This document shows, in pieces, positions 17,193-26,723 of a stretch of 64,000 nt of DNA. Source of the DNA: Hungatella_A sp034142505 (GTDB taxonomy: Bacteria > Bacillota > Clostridia > Lachnospirales > Lachnospiraceae); the NCBI GenBank assembly GCA_034142505.1, contig JAWZDV010000050.1:62001-126000 (forward strand), given 5' to 3'. The notes under the pieces are model-generated. The model worked only from the letters and a program-made list of their open reading frames with translations, was not told the DNA's origin and made no database searches. Each line of letters opens with the position of its first letter. The first letter of the stretch is position 1. Position numbers and translations under genes: made by a program.

Positions 17193-18611
17193 ATGGAAAT
17201 CAGGAAAAATGATGTGTTTACTGTTACGATAGAAGATATGAGTGAAGATGGGGCTGGAATTGGAAAGCTGGATGGGTATATCTGGTTTATCAAAGATGCC
17301 GTGATCGGAGATGTGGTGGAAGCGAAGGCCATGAAGATGAAGAAGTCTTATGGATTTGCTAGGTTGATGAAGGTAGTGGAACCGTCAGAACACCGCGTAG
17401 AACCGAAATGCCCGGTCGCCAGACAGTGCGGCGGCTGCCAGCTGCAGTCCCTGAGTTATGAGGAGCAGCTGAAGTTCAAAGAACGGAAAGTTTATAATAA
17501 TCTGGTGAGAATTGGAAAATTTGAACATGTGAATCGAATTGTGGATAAGGATGCGAAAACGGGCGAGGGCTGTGGACAAGGTATTCAGTTTTTGCCAATC
17601 ATGGGGATGGACGAGCCGTGGAGATACCGGAATAAAGCACAGTTCCCGTTTGGAAAGAACAAGAATGGAGAGATTATCACCGGCTTTTACGCCGGCAGAA
17701 CCCATGATATTATTGAAAATGAAGATTGCCTGCTGGGAGCAGAGGTAAATAGGGAAATACTCGATAAAATCAAAGATTATATGAAGCGGTGCGGCGTGGA
17801 GCCTTACGATGAGGAAAACCACCGCGGCTTGATTCGCCATGCGCTGATCCGGGTTGGGTTTAAGACTGGAGAAATTATGGTGTGTCTGGTCATCAACGGG
17901 AAAAAGCTGCCGGGAGAAGATGTGCTGGTGAAGAGTTTAAAAGAGATGAAAGGCATGACCAGTATATCATACAGTATTAACCGAGATAAAACGAATGTTA
18001 TCATGGGAAAAGATATTGTGAACCTCTACGGTCCCGGATATATTACCGACTATATCGGAGATGTGAAATACCGGATATCACCATTGTCTTTCTATCAGGT
18101 GAATCCGGTCCAGACTGAAAAACTGTATAGCACCGCCTTGGAGTATGCGGGTCTTACGGGCGGTGAGACCGTGTGGGATTTATACTGTGGAATCGGCACT
18201 ATTTCTCTCTTCCTGGCCAAGAAAGCGAAGAAAGTCTACGGTGTGGAGATCGTCCCGGAAGCCATCGACGATGCCCGTGAGAATGCAAGAATTAACGGGA
18301 TTGATAATGTTGAATTCTATGTAGGGAAAGCCGAGGAGGTACTTCCGGAGAAGTATAAAAATGAGGGGATTTATGCAGATGTGATTGTGGTAGACCCTCC
18401 GCGAAAGGGATGCGATGAAGTCTGCTTAGATACCATTGTAAAGATGGCTCCTAAGCGGGTTGTCTATGTCAGCTGCGATTCCGCGACGCTGGCGAGAGAT
18501 TTGCGGTATTTGGCGGATCGGGGATATGAGGTGGTGAAGGTGAGGTGTTGTGATATGTTTGGGCATAGCAGCCACTGCGAGTCCATTGTCCTGTTGCAGC
18601 GGAAAGGGTGA
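17193..18611 (+). CDS. rlmD: 23S rRNA (uracil-5-)methyltransferase, RlmD/RumA family
   Basis: This 472-residue enzyme uses SAM to methylate C5 of a uridine in 23S rRNA. It has an N-terminal TRAM domain (about 1-60, EDMSEDGAGIGKLDGY) and an iron-sulfur cysteine cluster CPVARQCGGCQ. The C-terminal methyltransferase domain contains DLYCGIGTISLFLA (SAM motif I), VVDPPRKGCD and the catalytic Cys in YVSCDSATLARDL. The ATG at 17193 is chosen because AGGAG lies 5 bp before it and the TRAM domain starts directly; a TTG/GTG-type start 51 bp further upstream would add residues unlike the family. A TATAAT at 17012-17017 may be the -10 box, without a clear -35. Confidence 0.92.
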   Translation: MEIRKNDVFTVTIEDMSEDGAGIGKLDGYIWFIKDAVIGDVVEAKAMKMKKSYGFARLMKVVEPSEHRVEPKCPVARQCGGCQLQSLSYEEQLKFKERKVYNNLVRIGKFEHVNRIVDKDAKTGEGCGQGIQFLPIMGMDEPWRYRNKAQFPFGKNKNGEIITGFYAGRTHDIIENEDCLLGAEVNREILDKIKDYMKRCGVEPYDEENHRGLIRHALIRVGFKTGEIMVCLVINGKKLPGEDVLVKSLKEMKGMTSISYSINRDKTNVIMGKDIVNLYGPGYITDYIGDVKYRISPLSFYQVNPVQTEKLYSTALEYAGLTGGETVWDLYCGIGTISLFLAKKAKKVYGVEIVPEAIDDARENARINGIDNVEFYVGKAEEVLPEKYKNEGIYADVIVVDPPRKGCDEVCLDTIVKMAPKRVVYVSCDSATLARDLRYLADRGYEVVKVRCCDMFGHSSHCESIVLLQRKG

Positions 18612-18641
18612 GGTGAAAAAGAAGAAATAGGGGGCGTTAAG

Positions 18642-18815
18642 ATGGAGAAGATATTGAAAAATTGTATTCAATGTAAGGTGTGTGGAGATGTGATTGAATC
18701 GAAATCAGTGCATGATTTTAAGACCTGTTCCTGCGGCGCTTGCAGTGTGGATGGTGGCTTGGAATATCTGCGGAGAGCAGCAGAAGTAAAGAGAGTTATG
18801 CAGAACTGTCAGTAA
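18642..18815 (+). CDS. small cysteine-rich DUF7695-type protein
   Basis: This 57-residue protein has two cysteine pairs: CIQCKVCGD near the N-terminus and CSCGAC in the middle. They probably form a small zinc ribbon. The sequence VIESKSVHDFKTCSCGAC followed by VDGGLEYLRR matches a short family common in Clostridia (DUF7695), of unknown function. The ribosome binding site is the GGGGG stretch 5-9 bp upstream. It lies 30 bp after rlmD and is ended by a clear terminator, so the two are probably co-transcribed. Confidence 0.7.
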   Translation: MEKILKNCIQCKVCGDVIESKSVHDFKTCSCGACSVDGGLEYLRRAAEVKRVMQNCQ

Positions 18816-18853
18816 CAGAAGAAAACGCTGATATAAAATAGTATAGAAGAAGT

Positions 18854-18893
18854 TAAGACGTAAAGGCGAATTTGCTTTTGCGTCTTTTTTTCT
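18854..18893 (+). terminator. rho-independent terminator at the left edge of the island
   Basis: AAGACGTAAAGGC pairs with GCTTTTGCGTCTT (with G-U pairs), followed by seven or more T. It ends the rlmD transcript immediately before the recombinase gene and marks the boundary of the AT-rich accessory region. Confidence 0.8.
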
Positions 18894-18915
18894 TATGAGG
18901 TGGTGGAAATACTTT

Positions 18916-20165
18916 GTGAAGAAAATCAGATTAATACCTGTTCTGCCCAAAGAATCAAAGCAGTTGCGAGTAGCGGCTTATTGCCGCGTCAGTACACGGC
19001 GTAAGGAACAGAAGTCCAGTCTGTTTCGACAAATGTGGCATATATGAATCAGATATTGAATCATCCAGATTGGGAATTTGCCGGAATCTTTTATGATTTT
19101 GGAAAAAGTGGATTACGGAAAAAAGGGTGTACAGGTCTGGAAAAGATGCTAAAGCAGGTGGAGGCTGGGGAGGTAGATTACATACTCACAAAATCGGTGA
19201 GCAGAGTGTCGAGAGACACGTTGGAGATTCTAAACATAGTTAGATATTTAAAGGAAATGGGGATTTCCATGTATTTTGAAAATGAAAAGCTGGATTCTAT
19301 GAATCCCGAAGCTGAGGCGTATATTACATTAGCGTGTGTGGTGGCACAGGAGGAGAGCAGAAATATGAGTGAAAACATGAAGTGGATGGTTACAAGAAAC
19401 TTTGAACAGGGAATTTTTACAAATTACAAGGCGTTTATGGGATATCGGTGTGTGGACGGAGAATTGGAAATAGTGCCGCAACAGGCAGAAGTAGCGAAAC
19501 ATATATTTGATTTATATCTGGCAGGGAATACCTTTGCACAGATTAAGAGAGAGTTGGAAAAGCAGAAGATAAAGACGGCAACAGGAAACGAAATTTGGGA
19601 TGTCACAACCATTCAGAAAATGTTGAAGAATGAAAAATATAAAGGGGATTCATTGCTGCAAAAGACTTATACAGAAGATTATCTTCATGGTATCAGAAAG
19701 AAAAACACAGGCCAGCGGGCTATGTATTATGTAAAGGAAAGTCATCCGGCGATTATTCATCCTGAAATCTTTGATAAGGTGCAGGAGGAAATGTTTCAAA
19801 GAGCGAGATTGATAGTTGATGAGAACGGGGAACAGGTAAACAGTGGAAATCGGTATAGTAGCAAGTATCTGTTAAGCAATCTGTTGGTTTGTGGAAATTG
19901 TGGCGCAGGATTTAGGCAGAGAACGGAGAGAGGAAAAATCGTGTGGAGATGTGGTACGAGAATGGAAAAAGGAAAGGAGGCTTGCAGGCATTCGCCTACT
20001 TTACAGGATGAACAGATTAAAAAGATTCTTGCAGATGTGTTATGCGATGGTATATATGATGAGAATATTGTGAAGGAAGAAGTAAAAAGGATTGATGTTT
20101 ATGAGGGACAGATTATTATTTGTTTAATGGAAGAGGATGAATACAAAATTTGTAGATTGTGCTAG
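18916..20165 (+). pseudogene. serine recombinase, frameshifted near its N-terminus
   Basis: The first frame (GTG 18916, or ATG 18895) encodes the catalytic start of a large serine recombinase, with the nucleophile Ser in AAYCRVSTRR, and stops at TGA 19045-19047. The rest continues in another frame from about 19026: VAYMNQILNHPDWEF, then LTKSVSRVSRD and a recombinase plus zinc-ribbon region (CGNCGAGFRQR) to 20165. The join falls in 19021-19034, where 11 bases stand in place of the expected 9. This is most simply a 2-bp insertion, or a sequencing error. Whole length would be about 415 residues, slightly short for the family. Such recombinases move integrative elements, so this gene probably brought in the island and may now be inactive. 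Confidence 0.85.
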
Positions 20166-20593
20166 AGCAATTTTAAAATCGTTGATTATTTTCTATAGAA
20201 GCTATTCTATAACCACAGAGCCAACAGAATATAATGGACAGATTGAGGAACACAGTAGCAGATGATAAAAGCTCATCGAGGCGGCGCCAAGTCGGAATGT
20301 GCCGATTAGTTGTTTGATAAAGAATACCATATCATATCGGATGAGATCACTACATGAAAAAGTGAGATGCCTGAAGAAAGAATTTGATGATGAACTCATA
20401 AGGCGTCTGCTGCGGTTAGTCAAAATCATCAATGAAGCAAGATGGAGTTACATTTTCAATCTGGTATTGCGATAACACAGCGAATGGATTTTGAGGATTG
20501 CATTTAATTGTAAATGCTAAATTTCTTATGCGAAACATTATAATTTTATTAGTAAGAATATGTAATAACAATGTAATAACAACACATTTAATG
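20166..20593 (+). other. 428-bp stretch with degenerate coding sequence
   Basis: No intact gene is seen. One + frame is open from about 20265 to 20474 after two stops and encodes an Arg/Leu-rich segment (SLHEKVRCLKKEFDDELIRR). It has no start codon with a ribosome binding site and matches no family I know. It is probably the remains of a gene lost from the element. Confidence 0.4.
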
Positions 20594-20656
20594 TTGTAAA
20601 ATGGCAGAAAAGGTTATACAATTAAGATAACAATGTTGTATATAACGTTATCTAAT
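20594..20656 (+). promoter_or_regulatory. promoter and operator-like palindrome of the ABC-3C-like operon
   Basis: TTGTAA at 20594-20599 and TACAAT at 20617-20622 are spaced by 17 bp. Immediately downstream, at the expected transcription start, lies an imperfect palindrome, AGATAAC near 20627 and GTTATCT near 20649, with a centre rich in TGTTGTATATAAC. This layout suits repression by a dimeric DNA-binding protein. Confidence 0.5.
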
Positions 20657-20670
20657 TAGGGGGTATAGCA

Positions 20671-20925
20671 GTGCTGACGGCAAATGAATTATTAGATAAA
20701 GCAAAACTTGAATTACAGTGTCTTGAATTGGATGAAGTATTTCTGGTTCGAGATTTATTTAAAGGCTATGAATGGAACCGAATATCTAGAAGTGATAGGT
20801 TGCTGCTTGGTACGCTGTTTCTCAATTATGTTAAGACGGAAAGCATTGGAGTAGCTGTCATAGAAAAAACTTCTTCTGGACAACAAAGGTACAAAAAGCA
20901 ATATAGTGGTAAAGGAGGTTGCTAA
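20671..20925 (+). CDS. DUF1413 protein
   Basis: This 84-residue protein contains the DUF1413 signature VRDLFKGYEWNRISRSDRLL followed by LGTLFLNYV. The function of the family is unknown; the basic, compact fold suggests nucleic-acid or protein binding. It starts at GTG 20671 after AGGGGG. Its stop lies 1 bp before the start of the nuclease-like gene, so it is the first gene of the defence-like operon, directly behind a palindromic operator. It could be the operon's regulator; this is inference. Confidence 0.75.
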   Translation: MLTANELLDKAKLELQCLELDEVFLVRDLFKGYEWNRISRSDRLLLGTLFLNYVKTESIGVAVIEKTSSGQQRYKKQYSGKGGC

Positions 20926-20926
20926 A

Positions 20927-22030
20927 ATGGATGTAATCCCTTTGCCTGCAATTGAAGCACCTCAAGATACTAGCCGAATTTTTGATGTATCAATTAATCC
21001 TTTAGATAGATTGCGCACTATAGAAGCAGGAGAATTTGAAGATATCGTCTGTCAATGGGCTTCGGGTTATTTAGCCAACAGCCAACATTATAAAATCGTA
21101 GCACAAATGGGAGGCTCAAAAGATTCTGGTAGAGATATTGTGGCTTATTTAGATGACACAATGCAAACATTTGATATTTTTCAATGTAAACGTTATAAGG
21201 AACCATTATCACCATCAGTGTATATGTCTGAATTTGGAAAACTTTGTTACTATACGATGATTGGAAAGTATAATAAACCAAGAAAATATTTTATTGTTGC
21301 AAGCAATGGTATTGGTCAGGATTTAAGAGAGTTAGTAGAACATCCAAAAACAATAAATACCCAATTAATAGCGACATGGGATAAGTATTGCAAGCCAAAA
21401 AGAAAAATAATAGCAGACGGATTGCCTTTAGCTGCTCAATTAAAAGATTATGTAGCCAATTTTGATTTCAGCATAGTTTCTGAAGTCTCACCTCCGACTT
21501 TGTTGGAACAGTTTGCTAAAACAAGGTGGTATAAATATCACTTTGGCGGTGGATTGCGACAGAGACCTCGTGTAGAAAAGCCTAAGGATGAGCTTGAATC
21601 TGATGAAGTGACTATGGAATATGTGTGCCAGCTAATGCAGGTGTACTCTCAACACGAAGATAAAACAATTACTGATATTGAAACACTTAAAACGGTCAAA
21701 AAGTTGCATGGGCATTTTAAGCGTCAAAGAGAGAGTTTTTATAATGCAAGGGCTTTGCAACGCTTTACTCGAGATGAATTTATTAATGACGAGGTATACG
21801 ATGACCTGAAAAATCAAGTTTATCATGGAGTCATCAATACTTGTGAGGCAATATTTGATGAGGATTTAGATAGAGTAAACTCCACTATAGAGCGAGCACA
21901 GCTATTATCAATAAAGACTTCGGAATTAAGCGACATAACTATTTTAGAGAAAAGTGGTATGTGTCATGATCTAGTGAACGATGGAGAAATGAGGTGGGTT
22001 GAACATGAACAGAAAAATACAGATATTTAA
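20927..22030 (+). CDS. ABC-3C-like effector with N-terminal restriction-endonuclease-like domain
   Basis: This 367-residue protein has an N-terminal PD-(D/E)XK nuclease pattern: Glu36/Glu38 in AGEFEDIV, Asp70 in SGRDIV and Gln86-Cys-Lys88 in IFQCKRY. The C-terminal two thirds are helical and unlike known nucleases. In ABC three-component defence systems (Aravind group nomenclature) such a nuclease is fused to a system-specific C-terminal domain and sits beside a small middle component and an SMC-like ATPase, exactly the order here. It probably cleaves nucleic acid once the ATPase senses invasion. The ATG at 20927 has AAAGGAGG 8 bp upstream. It overlaps the next gene by 26 bp. Confidence 0.7.
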   Translation: MDVIPLPAIEAPQDTSRIFDVSINPLDRLRTIEAGEFEDIVCQWASGYLANSQHYKIVAQMGGSKDSGRDIVAYLDDTMQTFDIFQCKRYKEPLSPSVYMSEFGKLCYYTMIGKYNKPRKYFIVASNGIGQDLRELVEHPKTINTQLIATWDKYCKPKRKIIADGLPLAAQLKDYVANFDFSIVSEVSPPTLLEQFAKTRWYKYHFGGGLRQRPRVEKPKDELESDEVTMEYVCQLMQVYSQHEDKTITDIETLKTVKKLHGHFKRQRESFYNARALQRFTRDEFINDEVYDDLKNQVYHGVINTCEAIFDEDLDRVNSTIERAQLLSIKTSELSDITILEKSGMCHDLVNDGEMRWVEHEQKNTDI

Positions 22031-22487
22031 CTCACCAGAGGAGGTTGGTGTACGGATTTTATTTATTTTAGATATTTGTCAAAAAAGAATGAGTTTTCAA
22101 AGAATAATGTACTATGATTATTTTTCGTTGCATTTAAGAGATTTGGATAAGGCGCAAGAAAGCTTACATCCAGATAACCCCAATCATTCGTCAGAAATAG
22201 CCATAAAAAGAGATTTAATTAGTAAAGGGTTAAATCTAATACTTGCCAAAGGTCTTGTGGGAGTAAAATACACAAAGACGGGAATTTATTATCAAAGCAA
22301 TCACTTGACACATGACTTTATATCACTTTTTGAAAATGGTTATGTTGAACAACTCAAGAAAAATATTAGTATTGTTAATAGTCTCTTTTCAAATCAAACG
22401 GATAAGCAGATATACAAATATGTAGATAGAAACATTGGAAAATGGGCAGGAGAATTTGAAAATAATGCAGTTGCAGGGGGTGATTGA
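22005..22487 (+). CDS. ABC-3C-like middle component
   Basis: This 160-residue protein has no transmembrane segment and reads as a helical, winged-helix-like small protein (EEVGVRILFILDICQKRMSF and GLNLILAKGLVGVKY). It starts inside the nuclease gene and ends 1 bp before the ATPase gene, so the three genes are translationally coupled. By position and size it fits the middle component of ABC three-component systems, thought to bridge effector and ATPase. The identification rests mainly on context. Confidence 0.6.
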   Translation: MNRKIQIFNSPEEVGVRILFILDICQKRMSFQRIMYYDYFSLHLRDLDKAQESLHPDNPNHSSEIAIKRDLISKGLNLILAKGLVGVKYTKTGIYYQSNHLTHDFISLFENGYVEQLKKNISIVNSLFSNQTDKQIYKYVDRNIGKWAGEFENNAVAGGD

Positions 22488-22488
22488 G

Positions 22489-24350
22489 GTGACAAAAGTA
22501 GGGCTTGAAATTAAAAAGTTGCTTTTACAAGGTGTTGGAAAAGCAGACGCTTTTTTAGATTTTAATACTGGTCTAAATGTTGTAGCTGGTGCCTCGGATA
22601 CCGGAAAATCTTTCGCATATGAATGTATCAATTATGTTTTAGGAGCTTCTGATATGCCAGAAATTCCTAATGAAGCAAGGGGTTATGAATGGGCACTGTT
22701 AGAAATCTTTGATAAATCTGCAAGCCAAAGTTTAACCTTAAAAAGAAGCTTATTGGAAAGCCAAAAGAATGATGTTTATTACTTTTATGCTGATATAGAT
22801 CATTTAGATAATGTAAATTACGAATCATTGTCTTCTGATTCTAAAGCCAAAAACAGTTTGTCATCTAAGTTATTGTCGCTATGCAGATGTTCTTACAGAA
22901 ACATACTCCGGAATTGCACCAAAGGAGAAACCAGTGCCTTTACGTTCAGGAAATTTGTTTACTTAATGATGATAAATGAGACCCGCATTTTTCAAAAAAA
23001 TTCTCCTATTTTTTTAGGAGACACAAAACGAGATAAAAACTCAACAGCCGAAATTGCGTCTTTCTTTACTATATTATCCGGTTTGGACTATGAAAAATAT
23101 ATTAAGCTAGAAAGTGTTGAAGTAAAAAAGCACAAATTAAAGGAGCAATTGATGAATTAACTTTGATTTTCAGTGATTTACAAAAAGATATTGCGGAGGC
23201 CGAGGGGACTTTAGGTGGCTATGTACCGCAGCAGGTCTCTGAGATGATAAAAGAGATTGAAAATTCGATAAAACAGCAGCGTAATGCTGTAGAAGAATTT
23301 GAAAAGGACCGTGAAAACAGCTTGGCGCAACTTGATTTAATAATGAGAGAGCGAGGCAGAATTACAGATAATCTATTAAAATTCAAACTGTTAAAGAAAA
23401 ATTATCAGTCAGATATTGAACGATTGGGTTTTATTGAGCAATCACATGATTATACTGGACAACTGGCTGATGTTAAATGTCCTATATGCCATACTGCTAT
23501 GAAATCACCTAAAGAAAATAAGGAAATTTATTTTATTGCAATAGATAAGGAAAAGGCAAAGCTTAATGCACATTTGATTGATTTACAAGGAACTATTGAT
23601 GACTTTGAAAAAGAATTAGTAGAGATTGAAAGAAGCATTATAAAGCAACAGGAAAAAATTAAAGCCATCGAAAGTAAATTGGAAAACCAGACAGGACAGA
23701 TATCAAAAACATTAATAGAGCATGAGCGTTATCAAAAAATCCGAGACAAAGCGAATGTAATTCAGAATAATAAAAAGAAACTGTATGATACACAAAGTCG
23801 CATTCAAGAGCTTAATGAGAGAATCGACAACACCAAGGCCACATCCAATAAAGTGGAAGTAAAGAAATTGTCAGACGAACTTATGGAAGAGTTTTGCAAT
23901 CTTATTCAAGAGTTACTTGAAGATTGGAACTTTATTGATGTTAGTTGTGAAAATACGGTTTCCTTTAACAAAAAAGAAAATGATGTAATTGTCAACGGTA
24001 AGACAAAAGCCTCTTATGGTAAAGGGGCAAGAGCAATTATTAATTCTTCTTTTATAATTGCAATTTTACTATACTGTAGACAAAAGGGGGTTCCTCATCC
24101 TGGATTTGTGGTTTTAGATTCTCCACTTACGACCTATAAAGAAAAGGATAAGCGCAATAATGAAAAAAATGAAGAAGTTAGTAAAAGCGTAAAAAATTCG
24201 TTTTTTAATAACTTAGCTAAATGTTCTATGGATTGTCAGATTATAGTATTTGATAATGAAACACCACCTGAAGATTTGCAGGGTATTAAATATCATCACT
24301 TTACAGGAAATCCAGATATTGATCGAACTGGATTTATTCCGGTTAGATAA
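22489..24350 (+). pseudogene. SMC/Rad50-like ABC ATPase of the ABC-3C-like system, frameshifted
   Basis: The gene starts at GTG 22489 after GCAGGGGG. The first part, 223 residues, has Walker A GASDTGKS at 34-41 and stops at 23160. The remainder continues in another frame to 24350 with long coiled coils, a zinc-hook-like CPIC near 23478 and Walker B VVLDSP near 24115. Adding one base at 23150-23151 joins the frames smoothly, so a single-base deletion is the simplest explanation. The restored protein would have about 620 residues. The ATPase should be the sensor or switch of the system; as read, it is broken. A TTG at 23163 could start the second part separately, but it has no good ribosome binding site. 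Confidence 0.75.
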
Positions 24351-24393
24351 AAGTGTTTGCTAATTAAAAATTTCTTTGATAAGGAGACCAGCT

Positions 24394-25239
24394 ATGATGA
24401 AAAAGCCCGTAAAAGAAACTATTCATGCTAAAGGTATAGACATAGCTATATATACGGATAATTTTCAAGACGAATTTATCTCTTTGACTGATATTGCTCG
24501 ATACAAGAGTGATGAACCCAAGGATGTCATCAAAAACTGGATGAGAAGTAAAGACACAATTGAGTTTTTGGGATTATGGGAGTCACTGCACAATGAAAAC
24601 TTTAAAGGGGTCGAATTCGACTCCTTTAAAAAGCAGGCAGGTTCTAATGCCTTTACGTTATCACCTCAGAAATGGATTGAAGCTACTGATGCGATTGGAA
24701 TAGTTTCAAAGTCAGGAAGATATGGAGGCACATTTGCGCATTCAGATATAGCCTTTGAGTTTGCATCATGGATTTCTGCTGAGTTCAAACTGTATATTAT
24801 CAAAGATTACAAACGACTAAAAAGCGACAATAGTAGCAGACTCTCTTTGAATTGGAATCTCAACCGTGAAATTTCAAAATTGAATTATAGAATTCACACG
24901 GATGCAATTAAAGAAAACCTAATCCCGCCTCAACTGACCTCTTATCAAATATCCATTACCTATGCCAGTGAAGCGGATGTACTGAATGTTGCATTATTCG
25001 GCATAACAGCAAAAGAGTGGCGGGAGAAGAATCCCGGAAAGACTGGCAATATGCGCGATGATGCCACGCTGAATCAGTTGCTGGTCTTGTCCAATATGGA
25101 AAGCTACAATGCCATTCTGATCGAGCAGGGAAAGCCACAGAGTGAACGCTTGAAGCTACTAAATGAATTGGCCATTCGACAGCTAAAAACTATTGAGCAA
25201 ATCAATACAGATGTCATTAAAAAGTTGGAAAAAAAGTGA
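24394..25239 (+). CDS. KilA-N domain protein
   Basis: This 281-residue protein begins with a KilA-N DNA-binding domain (about 15-130): SLTDIARYKSDEPKDVIKNW, then an insert and FAHSDIAFEFASWIS. Its C-terminus has the typical GITAKEWREKNP and NMRDDATLNQLLVLSN. KilA-N proteins occur in phages and mobile elements and are thought to bind DNA; a precise role is not known. The ATG has AAGGAG 7 bp upstream. It lies 43 bp downstream of the broken ATPase and may be part of the same transcript. Confidence 0.85.
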   Translation: MMKKPVKETIHAKGIDIAIYTDNFQDEFISLTDIARYKSDEPKDVIKNWMRSKDTIEFLGLWESLHNENFKGVEFDSFKKQAGSNAFTLSPQKWIEATDAIGIVSKSGRYGGTFAHSDIAFEFASWISAEFKLYIIKDYKRLKSDNSSRLSLNWNLNREISKLNYRIHTDAIKENLIPPQLTSYQISITYASEADVLNVALFGITAKEWREKNPGKTGNMRDDATLNQLLVLSNMESYNAILIEQGKPQSERLKLLNELAIRQLKTIEQINTDVIKKLEKK

Positions 25240-25315
25240 GGAGGTAAGTGTAATTTTTGCATAAAGATAAATGATATAATTAGCACTTGAATATAAGCGG
25301 AATTGAGGTGATTAT

Positions 25316-26176
25316 TTGAAAAAATCAGAAAAATCAAAGAACATAGAGGTTTGTGATAAATTAATTAATAAATTTTTGCTGAGAGGAAGAGGGTTTATAG
25401 ATTATGCCTGCTTTCCATATGGGCAGTATAATGCTATGATAAGTGGAGAACCAGATGCACATTTTATAAGTGATTTTCAATATTTTGTATTCACAAAAAG
25501 TATAAAGACATTAGAATCAATTAGAACACTACTGGCAATGGAACACATGGAGGATGTATTAATATTACTGCGCACAACATTTGAGGGTTATTTAGCGAGT
25601 AGATTTATTGACGAAGAATATGACAGTGCATTATTGAATGATTTTATTTTCGTCCCACAGTTGATTGCGCATCGTAAGGTAATCTATGAAAAGGAGGCGG
25701 CTAGAGATAGATACAGCAAAGAATTAATTGATTTCATTCAAAGAAATCCATCACAACTGAAGTTGGGAAAAGATAAAGCATATTTTTCAGATTTTTATGC
25801 GTACTTGTGTAACTATGCGCATTGTAATTATTCTATTTTGAGATGTTATGTGAATGAACATGGATTGTTTTCATGTGAAGAATCCGTAAATGCATATATG
25901 GTTCGGGTATTGGTATTGTTTGTATACACAAAAATTTTTGAAAGTATTGTGACTGTTGAAGGAGAAGATTTCATTAATAAAAGAACAGAAAAAGAGTGTT
26001 ATAGACTAGTGGAAGAAGCAACGCAGTTTTTATATGATAAACTCGAATACTTCTCAAAGTATGAATGCGAAGATTCTAATCCAGAATTAAATAAGCATAT
26101 GAAGAATATGTTTAAAAATATGAAAAAGTCTCTGAAAGAAGAAGTGGGAAGCGTTAGTAAAGTTTTTTTGAAATGA
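25316..26176 (+). CDS. DUF5677-like helical protein
   Basis: This 286-residue, helix-rich, AT-rich gene starts at TTG 25316 with GAGGTGA 5 bp upstream. The segment DVLILLRTTFEGYLASRFI resembles the core of DUF5677 proteins, which share a fold with HEPN-type proteins and often sit in defence or mobile regions. It also has YLCNYAHCNYSIL, with conserved-looking His/Cys residues. No catalytic site is evident to me, so function is open. Confidence 0.55.
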   Translation: MKKSEKSKNIEVCDKLINKFLLRGRGFIDYACFPYGQYNAMISGEPDAHFISDFQYFVFTKSIKTLESIRTLLAMEHMEDVLILLRTTFEGYLASRFIDEEYDSALLNDFIFVPQLIAHRKVIYEKEAARDRYSKELIDFIQRNPSQLKLGKDKAYFSDFYAYLCNYAHCNYSILRCYVNEHGLFSCEESVNAYMVRVLVLFVYTKIFESIVTVEGEDFINKRTEKECYRLVEEATQFLYDKLEYFSKYECEDSNPELNKHMKNMFKNMKKSLKEEVGSVSKVFLK

Positions 26177-26690
26177 GTTATAAAGCCATCTTCTACTAAG
26201 GATAATCTGTTCCGCAACTAATATAAGTGGGCAGTAGGGCAAGAGTTGGGTGTTTCGTCCTTGCACCAGCCTTAGAAACTATTAAGACTAAAGCCTTTGG
26301 TTTTTCCAAGGGTTTTATTGTTGGTGGTTTTCAGCTTGATGTTATGATATTTTGTAAATGAATACACAAATTTATATCTGGCTGACTTGAAAAAGTAAAT
26401 TCCAGTGCAAAGGTAAATTCCATCATCATTTAAAAATCAGTATAAATGGTAGATATTCATATCTGGCGGTGCATCGTATCGCCAAGAACGCAAATCCATG
26501 TTATTATCTTATCAGGCAAAAGTGAAGTAAAATATGGGAGTAAGAAAGCAATGCGGCGGCCCGTTCTGACGAATCATAAGGCTTCCGCCAAGGCCCAATT
26601 GCGTCTTTTGGGTATCCGAATCACCACCTCTATCCACTGCGAGATTTGTGTTGAATTGCATCGAAAATAAGGAGATGACTTAAGTCATAA
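26177..26690 (+). other. gene-free stretch with short repeats, possibly a transposon scar
   Basis: No convincing gene lies here. GTAAATTCCA occurs twice, at 26395-26404 and 26413-26422, next to GGCTGACTTGAAAA, which resembles the repeated end motifs of some insertion sequences. A GC-richer patch at 26550-26660 differs from its surroundings but encodes nothing I recognise. The stretch directly precedes two decayed toxin-antitoxin genes, so it may mark where a deletion or insertion occurred. Confidence 0.35.
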
Positions 26691-26723
26691 AAACAAAAAT
26701 TTTACTTTTGTGCAAAAATATAT

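Noticed and set aside
23163..24350. Second half of the ABC ATPase as an independent gene
   Set aside because: Its first codon is a TTG without a ribosome binding site, and one added base joins it smoothly to the upstream Walker A part.
26446..26670. Possible 74-residue protein in the island gap
   Set aside because: It has no ribosome binding site, no domain and unusual composition; more likely leftover sequence.
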